The position numbers and the translations under genes are program-made. A DNA stretch of 64,000 nucleotides, taken from positions 124,001-188,000 of the forward strand of contig NZ_DASZBU010000010.1 of NCBI RefSeq assembly GCF_035943815.1, in the 5' to 3' direction. The notes beneath the pieces are model-generated. The model had not been told where the DNA came from. It saw only the letters and a list, made by a program, of their open reading frames with translations, and made no database searches. This stretch comes from Frateuria_A sp035943815. Lineage in GTDB: Bacteria > Pseudomonadota > Gammaproteobacteria > Xanthomonadales > Rhodanobacteraceae. Positions 38,153 through 46,270 of the stretch are shown here, piece after piece (positions within the stretch are counted from its first letter, which is position 1; each line of letters starts with the position of its first letter).

Positions 38153-40018
38153 ATGACGAAGATCGGAACACGTTGCCGGGCTGCCTGGATGGGCAGCGTC
38201 TTGGCTCTGGGCCTTGTATCGACGGCGATGGCGGCACCCGGCCAGGCGTCTGTCTGGAACGGCAGGAAGGCCCCGTTGGCGACCCCTTGGACGGCCGAGG
38301 TAGCTCCGGCCAACGCACTGCCCGAATACCCGCGCCCGCAATTGGCCCGACCGTCGCTGGAGCAGCCACGCTGGATGAACCTCAACGGCCTGTGGCAGTA
38401 CGCGGCGACGGACGGGCAGGGCGTGCCACCGTTCGGGCGCACGCTGAAGGGACGGGTGCTGGTGCCCTATCCGGTCGAGTCGGTGCTGTCCGGCGTACAG
38501 CAGCATTCGGACTTCATGGTCTACCGTCGACTGGTGGAGATCCCGGCAGCGTTCACCGCCCATGGCCAGCACGTGCGACTGAACTTCGGCGCCGTGAGCT
38601 ACCAGGCTACGGTCTACGTCAACGGCGTGAAGGTAATCGGCCATGCCGGCGGCTATACCGCCTTCGGCGCCGACATCACTCGCGCGCTTCGTCCACGCGG
38701 CGAGCAGGAGATCATCGTCCTCGTGCATGCCCCGGTGGATGGCGCCAACGTGATGGTCGGCAAGCAGCGCCTCAAACCCGAAGGCATTTTCTACACCGCG
38801 GCCTCGGGGATCTGGCAGTCGGTGTGGCTGGAACCGGTGCCGGCCACGAGCGTGGCGCAACTGACCTTTACGCCTGAGCGCAGCCTGGACGCCTTCACCG
38901 TCACCTCCGCGCTGCATGGCAACGCCGATGGCGCGATGCTGAAGGTCACCGCCTACGCCGACGGCAAGCCGGTGGGCGAGGTCAGCGGACCGGCGGGGCG
39001 ACCGATGCATCTGGCCATAGCCGATCCGCACCGTTGGACCCCGCAGGATCCCTTCCTCTACAGCTTCAAGGTGGTGCTCACTCGCGGCGACGAGCATGAC
39101 GAGGTGACCAGCTACGCCGGCCTGCGCACCATCTCGGTAGAAAAGGTGGGTGGGCGCAACCGCATCGTGCTCAACGGCAAGCCGATCTTCCTGCTCGCCA
39201 CGCTGGACCAGGGCTACTGGCCCGACGGCATCTACACCGCACCCACCGACGCGGCGCTCAAGTTCGACCTGGAGAAAACCAGGGATCTCGGCTTCAACAC
39301 CATCCGCAAGCACATCAAGGTGGAACCGGCGCGCTGGTACTACTGGGCCGACCGACTCGGCCTGATGGTCTGGCAGGACATGCCGGCTCTGCCCACCGGA
39401 AGGAACGACAAGTTGAGCGCTTCCGACAAGGCCACCTTCCGCGCCGACGTCTCGGCCATCGTCGAGCAGCTCAAGGGCGAGACCTCGATCATCGGCTGGA
39501 TTCCCTTCAACGAAGGCTGGGGACAGTGGAGCATTCCCGCGGCTGCCGAACTGGCCGCGCAGGTCAAGCAACTGGATCCGTCGCGGCTGGTCGATGCGCG
39601 CAGCGGCGCCAATTGCTGCGACATGAAGGGCGACCCGCACGCCGGCGACGTCTATGACGTGCACGACTACCAGGGCCCGGGCCTGCCCAGCCCGGACGCC
39701 CGGCGTGCCGCCATCGATGGCGAGCACGGCGGGCTGACGCTGGGTATCCCCGGCCATGTCTGGCCCAACACGCCGATCAACCCCTACGGCTCCGTCAAGG
39801 ACCGCGCGGCGCTGACCGCCGGTTATGTCGCCAATACGGCCGTGCTGCGGGACAAGGGCGCGCCCAAGGGCATGTCCGGGAGCGTGTATACCCAGATCAC
39901 CGATGTCGAGGGCGAGCACAACGGCCTGCTCACCTACGATCGAAAGATCCTGAAGGTCGACGAGGCCAAGGTGCGCGCCATCAACGAGGCGACGATAAGC
40001 GCAGGCGGGAGGCCCTGA
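38153..40018 (+). CDS. Exported GH2 family glycoside hydrolase
   Basis: A 621-residue secreted enzyme with signal peptide (cleavage near AMA-AP). A jelly-roll sugar-binding domain (about 50-210; FMVYRRLVEIPAAF, VNGVKVIGHAGGYTAF) and an immunoglobulin-like domain precede the TIM barrel, in which FNEGWGQW provides the Asn-Glu acid/base typical of GH2. The C-terminal nucleophile Glu is expected in the GSVYTQITDVEGEHNGLLTYDR region. The length fits short GH2 enzymes. Start 38153 has GAGGA 8 bases upstream. Beta-galactosidase, beta-mannosidase or beta-glucuronidase cannot be separated by eye. Confidence 0.87.
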   Translation: MTKIGTRCRAAWMGSVLALGLVSTAMAAPGQASVWNGRKAPLATPWTAEVAPANALPEYPRPQLARPSLEQPRWMNLNGLWQYAATDGQGVPPFGRTLKGRVLVPYPVESVLSGVQQHSDFMVYRRLVEIPAAFTAHGQHVRLNFGAVSYQATVYVNGVKVIGHAGGYTAFGADITRALRPRGEQEIIVLVHAPVDGANVMVGKQRLKPEGIFYTAASGIWQSVWLEPVPATSVAQLTFTPERSLDAFTVTSALHGNADGAMLKVTAYADGKPVGEVSGPAGRPMHLAIADPHRWTPQDPFLYSFKVVLTRGDEHDEVTSYAGLRTISVEKVGGRNRIVLNGKPIFLLATLDQGYWPDGIYTAPTDAALKFDLEKTRDLGFNTIRKHIKVEPARWYYWADRLGLMVWQDMPALPTGRNDKLSASDKATFRADVSAIVEQLKGETSIIGWIPFNEGWGQWSIPAAAELAAQVKQLDPSRLVDARSGANCCDMKGDPHAGDVYDVHDYQGPGLPSPDARRAAIDGEHGGLTLGIPGHVWPNTPINPYGSVKDRAALTAGYVANTAVLRDKGAPKGMSGSVYTQITDVEGEHNGLLTYDRKILKVDEAKVRAINEATISAGGRP

Positions 40019-40237
40019 TTGCGGCAACCGCCACATCATCGCTCAGGGGCCGGAGCGCCGGGACGACGACGGCCCGCGTTCGCCCGGCCTCCGAGCGGCG
40101 GCGCACGATGTGATAGTTCCGGCGCCGGAACATGTCCGCACGAGCTAGCCGCGCGCGCTCTGCCGGAGAAATAAGTGATCATGGCGCCACCGAACAGCAC
40201 GGCCGCCGAAATGACCAGGCCAGTTTCGCCCCGGAAC

Positions 40238-40789
40238 ATGAGAAGGCATTCGCTCCCGAGGTTGTATGGATGCATTTGGCTAGCCGCCATAGCCTTTCAC
40301 GCCACGACCGCCTATGCGCAGTCGCCTCCCCCCGAAACCGCGACGCAGCCTTGCGGCAGGGCATGCAAACAACAGAAGCTGGATTCGCTTTTCAGGACCA
40401 TGGATGAGGCGGAAGCGTCCCACCCGAGGCCAAGCGATACAGCAGACTGCTCTGCGTACGATGGGCACGACTATCCGGATGTCTTTTTGGACGTCTGTGC
40501 GAAGCTCAAATACGTTCGATCGCTTCCTCCCGAAGGCACCTCGCGCTTCGTCTGCCCTCGCGACGACGACGCGCTTGTTGGGTTTCCGGCCAAGCGAATT
40601 GCCTCAGCATGGGGGGCGCCAGACTTCGTACAAAGCAATCCAACGCCAGGTCATCCATCGAACGACGGACAGTGGACCTACTTTCTGGGAAGGAGCAAAC
40701 CGGGTGGGTTAGGCGGTGGGTTTGCCGAGGTAACTCTCTACTTGGTTGATGGCACCGTACGAAAAGTCGCCTGCGGATTGGCGAAGTAG
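40238..40789 (+). CDS. Exported hypothetical protein
   Basis: A protein of about 183 residues, not recognised. The chosen start gives a clear signal peptide (LYGCIWLAAIAFHATTAYA-Q); starts up to 63 bases earlier are possible. The mature part has several Cys and ends with a domain FPAKRIASAWGAPDFVQSN ... LYLVDGTVRKVACGL. That pattern resembles small beta-alpha domains of the BamE/SmpA type, where a helix precedes short strands, but this is only a resemblance. Base composition is lower in GC than the neighbouring glycosidases, fitting a transferred accessory gene. Confidence 0.5.
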   Translation: MRRHSLPRLYGCIWLAAIAFHATTAYAQSPPPETATQPCGRACKQQKLDSLFRTMDEAEASHPRPSDTADCSAYDGHDYPDVFLDVCAKLKYVRSLPPEGTSRFVCPRDDDALVGFPAKRIASAWGAPDFVQSNPTPGHPSNDGQWTYFLGRSKPGGLGGGFAEVTLYLVDGTVRKVACGLAK

Positions 40790-40907
40790 GTATCGGCTTT
40801 CATCCCTAAGAAGCAACTGGCCGAGACCACTACAAGCTCTCCCGGAGCATTGTCGATTCCCGCCCGCCTGCTTCGTCGTCAGTGCATCCCACCACCAAAG
40901 GACGCTT

Positions 40908-41279
40908 ATGAAATACCTCGGCCTGGCCTATTTCACCCCCGAAAAATTCGCCGCGATGGCGCCGGACGACGTCAAGAAATTGGTAAGCCAGTGCCCGGCA
41001 TTGGACGAGAAGATGCGCGCTACCGGCAAGGTTCTGGTGTCCGCGTCGCTTGGCGACCTGGAGAACTGGAGGACGCTGCGCCCGCGCAACGGCAAGACAC
41101 ATGTCAGCGATGGGCCCTATACCGAATCGAAGGAAGTCGTCGGCGGCCTGTTCATCATCGAGGCGGACAGCCATGAAGAGGCCCTGCGCATCGCGTCCAT
41201 GCACCCGGCCGCCACGCTGGGCGAAGAAGGCGAATGGGCCGTCGAGCTCATTCCCATGGACTTCTACCTGGCCCGATAA
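40908..41279 (+). CDS. YciI family protein (DGPY type)
   Basis: A 123-residue YCII-related protein. MKYLGLAYFTPEKFAAM opens the domain; GKTHVSDGPYTESKEVVGGLF is the DGPF-type signature and HEEALRIASMHPAATLGEEG the closing helix. Such proteins are frequently encoded beside ECF sigma factors, but none is visible here; the next gene is an integrase in the opposite orientation. The function is unknown; a small-molecule-binding or enzymatic role is assumed from the fold. Confidence 0.82.
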   Translation: MKYLGLAYFTPEKFAAMAPDDVKKLVSQCPALDEKMRATGKVLVSASLGDLENWRTLRPRNGKTHVSDGPYTESKEVVGGLFIIEADSHEEALRIASMHPAATLGEEGEWAVELIPMDFYLAR

Positions 41280-41320
41280 GGGGTTGGGCGCCTTCCTCGA
41301 GCAGGCTTCGAGGCCCATTC

Positions 41321-41989
41321 TCAGCAAAAGCCGTGGTGACTCGTTGCGGCGAGGTCCGCTCCAGGCCGGAAGCGGTCATGCTTCGGCTGCTCGGCTAGCT
41401 CGAGCGCGTCATCGACCTCGACGCCCAAGTAGCGGACCGTGCTCTCAAGCTTCGTGTGTCCGAGCAGCAACTGTACCGCGCGCAGGTTCTTTGTCTGCCG
41501 GTAGATGAGTGCCACCTTGGTGCGGCGCATGCTGTGCGTGCCGTAGCTGTAGGGGATCCAGGCCGATGGTCCGTACCCGTGCATGGACGATACGAGCGTA
41601 TTGTCTGGTAGACAGGTGAGAGCCGTGACTATGGCCGCCAGGGAATAGGTAGTCGGCAATACTGAGGCGGGCTGAGTGGATCCATGCCAAAAGGCAGCCC
41701 TGGTCTGTTCTGTGATTTCAAACTGCACCGGACGATTGGTCTTCCGCTGAAGGACGATTGCGCGGTTCGACACCGCGGCTCCTTGCGAGACATAGCGGGC
41801 GCGCAAGTTGACGAGGTCGCAACTGCGAAGCTTCGAATCGATAGCCACGTTGAACAGCGCTAAGTCGCGGACGGAGCCGGACAATTGAAGTCTCACCCGA
41901 ATGGCCCAGAGCTCACGAAGCCTAAGGGGTGCTTTCTGCCCGATGAGCTTACCCTTGTTCCGGGGCGCCCTGCATTGAATCGTCTTCAT
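41321..41989 (-). CDS. Tyrosine recombinase/integrase with frameshifted middle
   Basis: A 222-residue open frame of the short phage-integrase type. The N-terminal part (MKTIQCRAPRNKGKLIGQKA, then the Arg-containing DSKLRSCDLVNLR) and C-terminal part (YGTHSMRRTKVALIYR with the His-x-x-Arg pair, LLGHTKLESTVRYLG with the Tyr nucleophile) are normal. About 45 residues between (roughly 41556-41688) do not fit; the family sequence there (AWIHSARLSIADYLFP, LSTRQYARIV, IGLDP) is present in a neighbouring frame. Two compensating one-base indels explain this: one near 41686-41691 and an extra base in the G-run at 41552-41555. The reading frame survives, but the enzyme is probably inactive. Confidence 0.8.
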   Translation of the reverse strand: MKTIQCRAPRNKGKLIGQKAPLRLRELWAIRVRLQLSGSVRDLALFNVAIDSKLRSCDLVNLRARYVSQGAAVSNRAIVLQRKTNRPVQFEITEQTRAAFWHGSTQPASVLPTTYSLAAIVTALTCLPDNTLVSSMHGYGPSAWIPYSYGTHSMRRTKVALIYRQTKNLRAVQLLLGHTKLESTVRYLGVEVDDALELAEQPKHDRFRPGADLAATSHHGFC

Positions 41990-42109
41990 GGTTGAGCCCT
42001 CATGCCAAGAGCTCAACCGTGCTTCGACAAGCGTCTAAGACTCGCGACGAGGCCCCTTATTGGCTTCCCGGCAGAGCAAGATATTCACAGCCATCTCGGT
42101 GGAGGGTGC

Positions 42110-42517
42110 ATGAGCTGTAAGCCGTCACAGGTGTTCCTCCTACTCACCCTAATGGCGGGACTCCCTTCGTACGTGTCCGCTATGGAGCCGCTTCAGGCGA
42201 GTGTCTGTGATATCCAGGCAGAGCCCGGCATGTTTGATGGGAAGGAAGTCGTTGTGCGTGGCCAGGTTTATGCCGGTGTGGATGTAACGAACATCAGCGA
42301 TCCCCGGTGTCCTGGAGAAGCAGTCCAGCTGACCGTGTCAGATCGCATCTCAAAGCACAGGGACATCCGAAGCTTTGAGCGAGGATTGCGCGTCTACGGA
42401 ATGCGGGCTGTGGCTACTGTCATCGGTCGGTTCCAGAGGAAGGCTCCAACTCACCCATTCCCAATGCCCGCGATCGACGTGCATGCCGTTCAGGGCGCGA
42501 TTTTCGAAGCAAAGTGA
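42110..42517 (+). CDS. Exported hypothetical protein, possible OB-fold
   Basis: A 135-residue protein with signal peptide (FLLLTLMAGLPSYVSA). The mature part begins EPLQASVCDIQAEPGMFDGK and continues VVVRGQVYAGVDVTN, a pattern seen in small OB-fold-like domains. GGAGG lies 5 bases before the ATG. It is divergent from the integrase and has no recognised function. A 24-base inverted repeat begins 13 bases after its stop. Confidence 0.55.
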   Translation: MSCKPSQVFLLLTLMAGLPSYVSAMEPLQASVCDIQAEPGMFDGKEVVVRGQVYAGVDVTNISDPRCPGEAVQLTVSDRISKHRDIRSFERGLRVYGMRAVATVIGRFQRKAPTHPFPMPAIDVHAVQGAIFEAK

Positions 42518-42530
42518 ACCACTGTTCCGC

Positions 42531-42554
42531 GTCCGCTTTCGACACGAAGCGGAC
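42531..42554. repeat. Dispersed inverted repeat, copy 1
   Basis: GTCCGCTT and AAGCGGAC form a perfect 8-bp stem with an 8-base loop. The same element, with one stem base changed, occurs at 46185-46208. It resembles the short intergenic repeats of many proteobacteria whose chance translation gives VRFxxKAD-type peptides; the minus strand here indeed reads VRFVSKADAEQW. Confidence 0.6.
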
Positions 42555-42677
42555 ATACCGAGCCGTTTCAACCTGGTCTGTGCGCGAGACTCGACGCTGG
42601 CCCATCGCCGTGGCTACTTGGTCGTGTGAATGCACCTAGCGCATCACCAAAGACTCGTGCCCGCTACTCAATGCGAT

Positions 42678-43592
42678 TCAACGAACCGCCAGCGCACCGC
42701 CAGAGCGATAGCGAAGCTCATCAACCAGCAACGCAAACGCAGGCGAGGGCTGTCGCCGGCTCGGGTAGTACAGGTGGTAGCCCGGGAATAGCGGACACCA
42801 GCCGTCCAGCACTTGGCGCAGGCGCGCGGCCTCGATGTGCGTGCGCACCATGTCCTCGGGTAGATAAGCCAAGCCGAAGCCGGCCAGTGCGGCGACTAGG
42901 ATGCGTTCAAGGCTATTGAAAGTCAGCCGTCCTTCCACGCGCACGTTGAGCGCATGACCGTCCTTCTCGAACTCCCACGCGTAGAGACCGCCGTGCGTGA
43001 GGAAACGTAGATTGATGCAATCGTGGCCGGTCAGATCGCGCGGTGTCGCGATCGGCGGCGTGGCATCCAGGTAGGCCGGCGCTCCCACCACTACAAGCCG
43101 CGTGGGCGGGCCGATCGGAACGGCGATCATGTCCTTGGCGATCTGCTCGCCAAGGCGAATACCGGCATCGAAGCGATCAGCCACGATGTCGGTGAGGGTG
43201 GAGTCGCTGACCACTTCCACGCGGACATCCGGATAATCCGGCAGGAACCGTTCCAGCGCCGGCCACAGAATGGTGGCGGCGGCGTGCTCGCTACTGGTGA
43301 GTCTGATCACCCCGCTTGGCTTGTCGCGCAGCTCGCTCAGGCTGGCGAGCGCGGCATCGATATTCTCGAAGTTGGGAGCAAGCGCTTGCTGGAGCCGCTC
43401 GCCGGCCTGGGTGGCCGAGACACTGCGTGTCGTGCGAGTGAGCAGGCGCAGGCCAAGCCGTGCTTCCAGCCCCTGGATCTTGTGGCTGAGTGCGGACTGC
43501 GACAAGCCAAGCTGTGCGGCGGCACGCGTGAAACTGCCCTCGCGCGCCACAGTAAGGAATGCCTGAAGATCGTTGTAGTTCTCGCCTGCCAT
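42678..43592 (-). CDS. LysR-family transcriptional regulator
   Basis: A 304-residue regulator. Winged helix-turn-helix at residues 5-65 (FTRAAAQLGLSQSALSHKIQGLE) and a LysR substrate-binding domain from about 90 (GVIRLTSSEHAAATILWPAL). It belongs to the CrgA/DsdC-like subgroup that often controls adjacent oxidoreductases. It is divergent from the aldo/keto reductase, with a 121-base spacer that holds the arms ATAAG (43625-43629) and CTTAT (43649-43653), a possible binding site. I took the ATG at 43592; a GTG two codons earlier is possible. Confidence 0.9.
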   Translation of the reverse strand: MAGENYNDLQAFLTVAREGSFTRAAAQLGLSQSALSHKIQGLEARLGLRLLTRTTRSVSATQAGERLQQALAPNFENIDAALASLSELRDKPSGVIRLTSSEHAAATILWPALERFLPDYPDVRVEVVSDSTLTDIVADRFDAGIRLGEQIAKDMIAVPIGPPTRLVVVGAPAYLDATPPIATPRDLTGHDCINLRFLTHGGLYAWEFEKDGHALNVRVEGRLTFNSLERILVAALAGFGLAYLPEDMVRTHIEAARLRQVLDGWCPLFPGYHLYYPSRRQPSPAFALLVDELRYRSGGALAVR

Positions 43593-43713
43593 GAGCACAT
43601 CGAAGCGATTGATCGATGGAGATCATAAGTCCATTCGATATTTCACGGCTTATCAGATAGCTACCTTCGGACCAGACTGACGGGCCTCGGAACCCTCATC
43701 TGGAGCTATCCCA

Positions 43714-44694
43714 ATGCAAACACGCACCCTCGGCAAGCTCGGCCCCACCGTTTCCGCTCTGGGTTTCGGCTGCATGGGCCTGAGCTTCGGCTACGGCCCA
43801 GGCCTCGATCGGCAGCAGGGCATCGCCCTGATCCGCGAGGCGTTCGAGCAGGGCATTACGTTCTTCGACACGGCCGAAGCCTATGGCGCCCTCAACGAGG
43901 AGATGTTGGGCGAGGCGGTAGCGCCCTTCCGCGACCACGTGGTGCTCGCCACCAAGTTTGGGTTCCGGAATGGGGACTCCCAGACCGGCATGGACAGTCG
44001 GCCCGAGCGGATCCACGCGGTGGCCGAAAGCTCACTGAAGCGCCTACGTACGGATCGCATCGACGTGTTCTATCAGCATCGGGTGGATCCCGTGGTGCCC
44101 ATGGAAGACGTGGCCGGCACCGTCAAGGATTTGATCGCCGAAGGCAAGGTCGGGCACTTCGGGCTGTCCGAAGCGGGCGTGGAGTCGATCCGCCGCGCGC
44201 ATGCGGTGCAGCCGGTAGCCGCGTTGCAGAGCGAGTATTCGCTGTGGTGGCGCGAACCCGAGCAGGCGATCCTGCCGCTTTGCGATGAACTAGGGATCGG
44301 CTTCGTTCCGTTCAGTCCGCTGGGCAAGGGCTTTCTCACCGGCAAGATCGACGAGCACACTTCCTTTGCCAAGGACGACTTCCGCAACGTCGTGCCGCGT
44401 TTCTCGCCGGAGGCGCGCAAGGCCAACCAGGCGCTGGTCGATCTGCTTGGCCGCATTGCCGGCGAACGGCAGGCCACGCCAGCACAGATCGCACTCGCGT
44501 GGCTGCTTGCGCAGAAGCCGTGGATCGTACCGATCCCGGGGACGACCAAGTCGCATCGTCTGCATGAGAACGCCGCCGCCGCGGGCATGGAACTGAGTGG
44601 CGATGCCGTGCGGCAGATCGATGCGGCGCTGGCGCACGTCCGTGTGCAAGGTGAGCGCTATCCCGCGGACTTGGCCGCCCGGGCCGGTCGATAG
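43714..44694 (+). CDS. Aldo/keto reductase
   Basis: A 326-residue NADPH-dependent oxidoreductase of the AKR superfamily. The Asp/Tyr pair appears in FFDTAEAYGALNEEMLG, the catalytic Lys in VVLATKFGF and the His in FYQHRVDP; GTTKSHRLHENAAAAG is the NADP-binding end. GGAG is 7 bases before the ATG. It heads a cluster with a cupin and a zinc alcohol dehydrogenase, divergent from a LysR regulator, a grouping common in proteobacteria for small aldehyde or quinone stress. Confidence 0.92.
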   Translation: MQTRTLGKLGPTVSALGFGCMGLSFGYGPGLDRQQGIALIREAFEQGITFFDTAEAYGALNEEMLGEAVAPFRDHVVLATKFGFRNGDSQTGMDSRPERIHAVAESSLKRLRTDRIDVFYQHRVDPVVPMEDVAGTVKDLIAEGKVGHFGLSEAGVESIRRAHAVQPVAALQSEYSLWWREPEQAILPLCDELGIGFVPFSPLGKGFLTGKIDEHTSFAKDDFRNVVPRFSPEARKANQALVDLLGRIAGERQATPAQIALAWLLAQKPWIVPIPGTTKSHRLHENAAAAGMELSGDAVRQIDAALAHVRVQGERYPADLAARAGR

Positions 44695-44826
44695 CTCGCG
44701 GTATCACCGTCGTGAATGACGAATGCGCCAGCACCTTTTGACGGCAGCAATACGTCAGTTGATCGGTCGCAAGGCTACCGTCTCGCGTCTTTCCACATCC
44801 GCTTCTATATCCATTGGAGTGTTCCC

Positions 44827-45240
44827 ATGCAAATCATCCGCAACGGCTCCATGCCCTCCGTGCAGGGCCCGGCCGAGTACTTCACCGGCACCGTGCGCAT
44901 CGACATGCCATTCAAGGGCCAGGGCGAGGCGCGCGTGGCCGGCGCCACCGTCACCTTCGAGCCCGGCGCGCGCAGCGCCTGGCACACCCATCCGCTCGGC
45001 CAGGTCCTGATCGTCACCGCGGGCAAGGGCTGGACGCAGTGCGAAGGCGGCCCGATCGTCGAGATCAATGCGGGCGACATCGTTACGTGCCCGGCCAATC
45101 ACCGGCACTGGCACGGTGCCACGCCCACCACCGCGATGACCCACATCACCGTGCAGGAGGCGCTGGACGGCAGGGTCGTTGACTGGATGAAGAAGGTGAC
45201 CGACGAGGAGTACCTCGCCGGCCCAACCGCCGCTGCGTGA
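44827..45240 (+). CDS. Cupin domain-containing protein
   Basis: A 137-residue single-domain cupin. Metal ligands are visible in GARSAWHTHPLGQVLIV (His, His, Gln) and NHRHWHGATP (His). This form resembles small carboxymuconolactone-associated or mandelonitrile-lyase-like cupins. It lies between the aldo/keto reductase and the alcohol dehydrogenase. The substrate is unknown. Confidence 0.85.
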   Translation: MQIIRNGSMPSVQGPAEYFTGTVRIDMPFKGQGEARVAGATVTFEPGARSAWHTHPLGQVLIVTAGKGWTQCEGGPIVEINAGDIVTCPANHRHWHGATPTTAMTHITVQEALDGRVVDWMKKVTDEEYLAGPTAAA

Positions 45241-45278
45241 GTCACACGCCTTCCACCACTTCCCCCAAGGAGGCCCCC

Positions 45279-46133
45279 ATGGCCGACACCGCACCGAAAA
45301 CCCAGGGCCCTGTGCGAAACATCAAGGCCGGCGACTTCGTGATCATACCGTTCGCCTCTTCCGACGGCACCTGCGACTTCTGCCACGAAGGGCTGCAGAC
45401 CGCGTGCGTGCACGGTGGCTTCTTCGGCAACGCCGGCCTCAACGGCGCGCAGGCCGAGGCGCTGCGCATCCCGCTGGCCGACGGCACGCTCTACCCGCTG
45501 GCGGCGCCGCAGGACGACGCCTTGACCGCCTCGCTGCTGAGCCTCTCCGACGTGATGGGCACGGGACACCACGCCGCGGTGACCGCACGCGTCGGCCCCG
45601 GCAAGCGGGTGGCCGTGGTCGGCGACGGCGCCGTGGGCCTCTGCGGCGTGATTGCCGCCAGGCGGCTGGGTGCGGAGCAGATCGTGATCATGGGCCGCTA
45701 CCCGGACCGCCTTGCCCTGGCGCGCGAGTTCGGCGCCACTAACGTGGTCAGCGAGCGCGGCGAGGAAGCGATCGAGCGCGTGCGCGAACTCACCGGCGGC
45801 TTCGGCGTGCACGCCGTGCTCGAGTGCGTCGGCAGCGACCAGTCAATGGCCACTGCCTTGGGCATCGTGCGCCCCGGCGGCACCATCGGACGCGTCGGCG
45901 TGCCGCATTACGAGGTGATTGAGGGCGCGCAGCCGACGTTCTACAAGAACGTGACCGTGAGCGGCGGCCCGGCGCCAGTGCGGGCCTACATCGATGAGCT
46001 ATTGCCCGACGTGGTGGAGGGGCGCATCCAGCCTGGTCGCGTGTTCGATCGCAACGTCGGTCTGGAAAAAGTGCCCGACGGTTACCGCGCGATGGACGCG
46101 CGCGAGTCGATCAAGGTGATGGTGACCCCCTAG
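45279..46133 (+). CDS. Zinc-type alcohol dehydrogenase, N-terminally truncated
   Basis: A 284-residue medium-chain dehydrogenase missing about 60-75 residues of the usual N-terminus. After MADTAPKTQGPVRN the sequence enters the family at IKAGDFVIIPFASSDGTCDF, then the structural cysteines (CDFCHEGLQTAC), Rossmann motif VVGDGAVGLCG and a normal C-terminus. The missing part normally holds the catalytic-zinc Cys and His-Glu. The start is real: AAGGAGG is 6 bases before the ATG. This looks like a deletion fusing another gene's start to the dehydrogenase body; activity is doubtful. It follows the cupin by 38 bases. Confidence 0.82.
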   Translation: MADTAPKTQGPVRNIKAGDFVIIPFASSDGTCDFCHEGLQTACVHGGFFGNAGLNGAQAEALRIPLADGTLYPLAAPQDDALTASLLSLSDVMGTGHHAAVTARVGPGKRVAVVGDGAVGLCGVIAARRLGAEQIVIMGRYPDRLALAREFGATNVVSERGEEAIERVRELTGGFGVHAVLECVGSDQSMATALGIVRPGGTIGRVGVPHYEVIEGAQPTFYKNVTVSGGPAPVRAYIDELLPDVVEGRIQPGRVFDRNVGLEKVPDGYRAMDARESIKVMVTP

Positions 46134-46184
46134 TTTGATTAGCCGCATGCGGCTGCTGCCGGTTGACCAGCTAATCGCCGAGAT

Positions 46185-46208
46185 GTCTGCTTCTGGCCGG
46201 AAGCGGAC
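46185..46208. repeat. Dispersed inverted repeat, copy 2
   Basis: GTCTGCTT and AAGCGGAC flank an 8-base loop, the same spacing as copy 1 at 42531-42554. It lies 63 bases before the AraC-type regulator. A separate perfect 14-bp palindrome (AGCCGCATGCGGCT, 46141-46154) lies just upstream of it, after the dehydrogenase stop. Confidence 0.55.
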
Positions 46209-46270
46209 TTTAGACACAGGGGACCACCTCCAGCATTCCGGGGAGGCGCGCTGGCGGGACACGATCTACG

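Noticed and set aside
37898..40039. Minus-strand open frame of 713 codons
   Set aside because: Antisense of the GH2 gene, whose catalytic motif is intact on the plus strand.
42420..42635. Small minus-strand frame reading VRFVSKADAEQW
   Set aside because: This is the chance translation of the inverted repeat element, a known source of spurious small proteins.
46141..46154. Perfect 14-bp palindrome AGCCGCATGCGGCT after the dehydrogenase
   Set aside because: No T-run, no second copy and no clear partner; not enough for a terminator or operator call.
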